64,000 bases of DNA from the NCBI GenBank assembly GCA_037976565.1, contig CP137668.1, positions 37,362,430-37,426,429 of the forward strand, given 5' to 3'. The notes under the pieces are model-generated. The model was not told the origin of the DNA, searched no databases, and saw only the letters and a program-made list of their open reading frames with translations. Both the position numbers and the translations under genes were made by a program. This DNA is from Mesocentrotus franciscanus (taxonomy: Eukaryota > Echinodermata > Echinoidea > Camarodonta > Strongylocentrotidae). This document shows, one piece after another, positions 63,600 through 64,000 of the stretch (positions are counted from its first letter, which is position 1; each line of letters opens with the position of its first letter).

Positions 63600-64000
63600 G
63601 TGAGTATAGAGCATGGACCCTTGTGTGTGTTTACATTTTTATTTTAATTTGTTGTACTATCCATTTTTTTCGTTCAGTGCTTGACACTGTTTTTACCCTT
63701 ATGCAGTTATATATAATTTTAGGTCGTAACTTAGAATGCATGTTTTATGAAAACCTTATTGATAGGTATTGTTCTGTACTTTTAGTCTCATAGTTCCCAG
63801 ATATTCTTATTAAACATATAGTTTTAGAACAAAACTATAATTCCATAGAATCTCCCTACCTCTTTAGATGGGTGCTAGTTCTTGGATAGAGTAACATTTT
63901 TTGTTCATTACCCGATTTTACAGCATTTGTAAATCCATTAAGGAGCATGAATACTTACCCTCTCATGTTCTGTGATTCTTTCAATACTTAAAACATCTTT
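63600..64000 (+). other. Start of the next intron (runs off the window)
   Basis: 401 bases of AT-rich sequence after FN3 domain 16. No further exon begins before the window ends. Confidence 0.6.

Overview
The window lies inside one giant plus-strand muscle gene, a titin/connectin-like (TTN-like) elastic protein. Neither the start nor the end of the gene is present. I could place 39 coding exons between 112 and 63599 by splice sites, reading-frame phase and domain content. The organism is a multicellular animal: spliced genes, single-domain Ig and FN3 exons bounded by phase-1 introns, AT-rich introns full of small foldback DNA elements, a tRNA-derived SINE and a LINE remnant. The intron repeats and the deuterostome-titin character of the protein suggest a marine invertebrate deuterostome, most likely an echinoderm. 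That assignment is inference.

Layout. (1) 112-4206: two Ig domains, each split over two exons. (2) 4808-5027: a single exon carrying a helical motif with the core YEKVLRKHGIIDFK. (3) 7535-17839: a 10.3 kb exon made of 28 full copies and one partial copy of a 119-residue unit. (4) 20667-32360: an 11.7 kb exon made of about 30 copies of a related 132-residue (sometimes 110-residue) unit. Each unit joins the same helical motif to a P/E/V/K-rich segment. (5) 34031-34187: short Pro/Ala/Val/Glu linker. (6) 35050-42264: five Ig domains. (7) 42702-45233: a second motif exon with an intact DFRxxL sequence, then acidic unique linker exons. (8) 46674-54162: eight Ig domains, one per exon. (9) 54466-63599: sixteen consecutive FN3 domains on fifteen exons. 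The gene continues beyond 64000.

This order (Ig, extensible PEVK-like region, Ig, FN3) matches the I-band to A-band path of titin: tandem Ig and a disordered spring in the I-band, FN3-rich thick-filament binding in the A-band. The unusual part is the spring. Instead of short PEVK repeats it has nearly 60 copies of a module containing a predicted helix-rich element. That element resembles one that occurs once in the I-band of vertebrate titin and contains a DFRxxL-type sequence known from myosin light chain kinase as an actin-binding motif. The same motif exists as single-copy exons on both sides of the arrays, in the same Ig-motif context and with the same intron phases, which suggests where the arrays came from.

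Both arrays contain small deletions (24 sites, always losses, mostly in homopolymers or a CT dinucleotide run) that break the reading frame. They look more like sequencing or assembly errors in near-identical repeats than real mutations. The introns carry several foldback/MITE-like elements, a truncated LINE and a SINE. No second gene was recognised.
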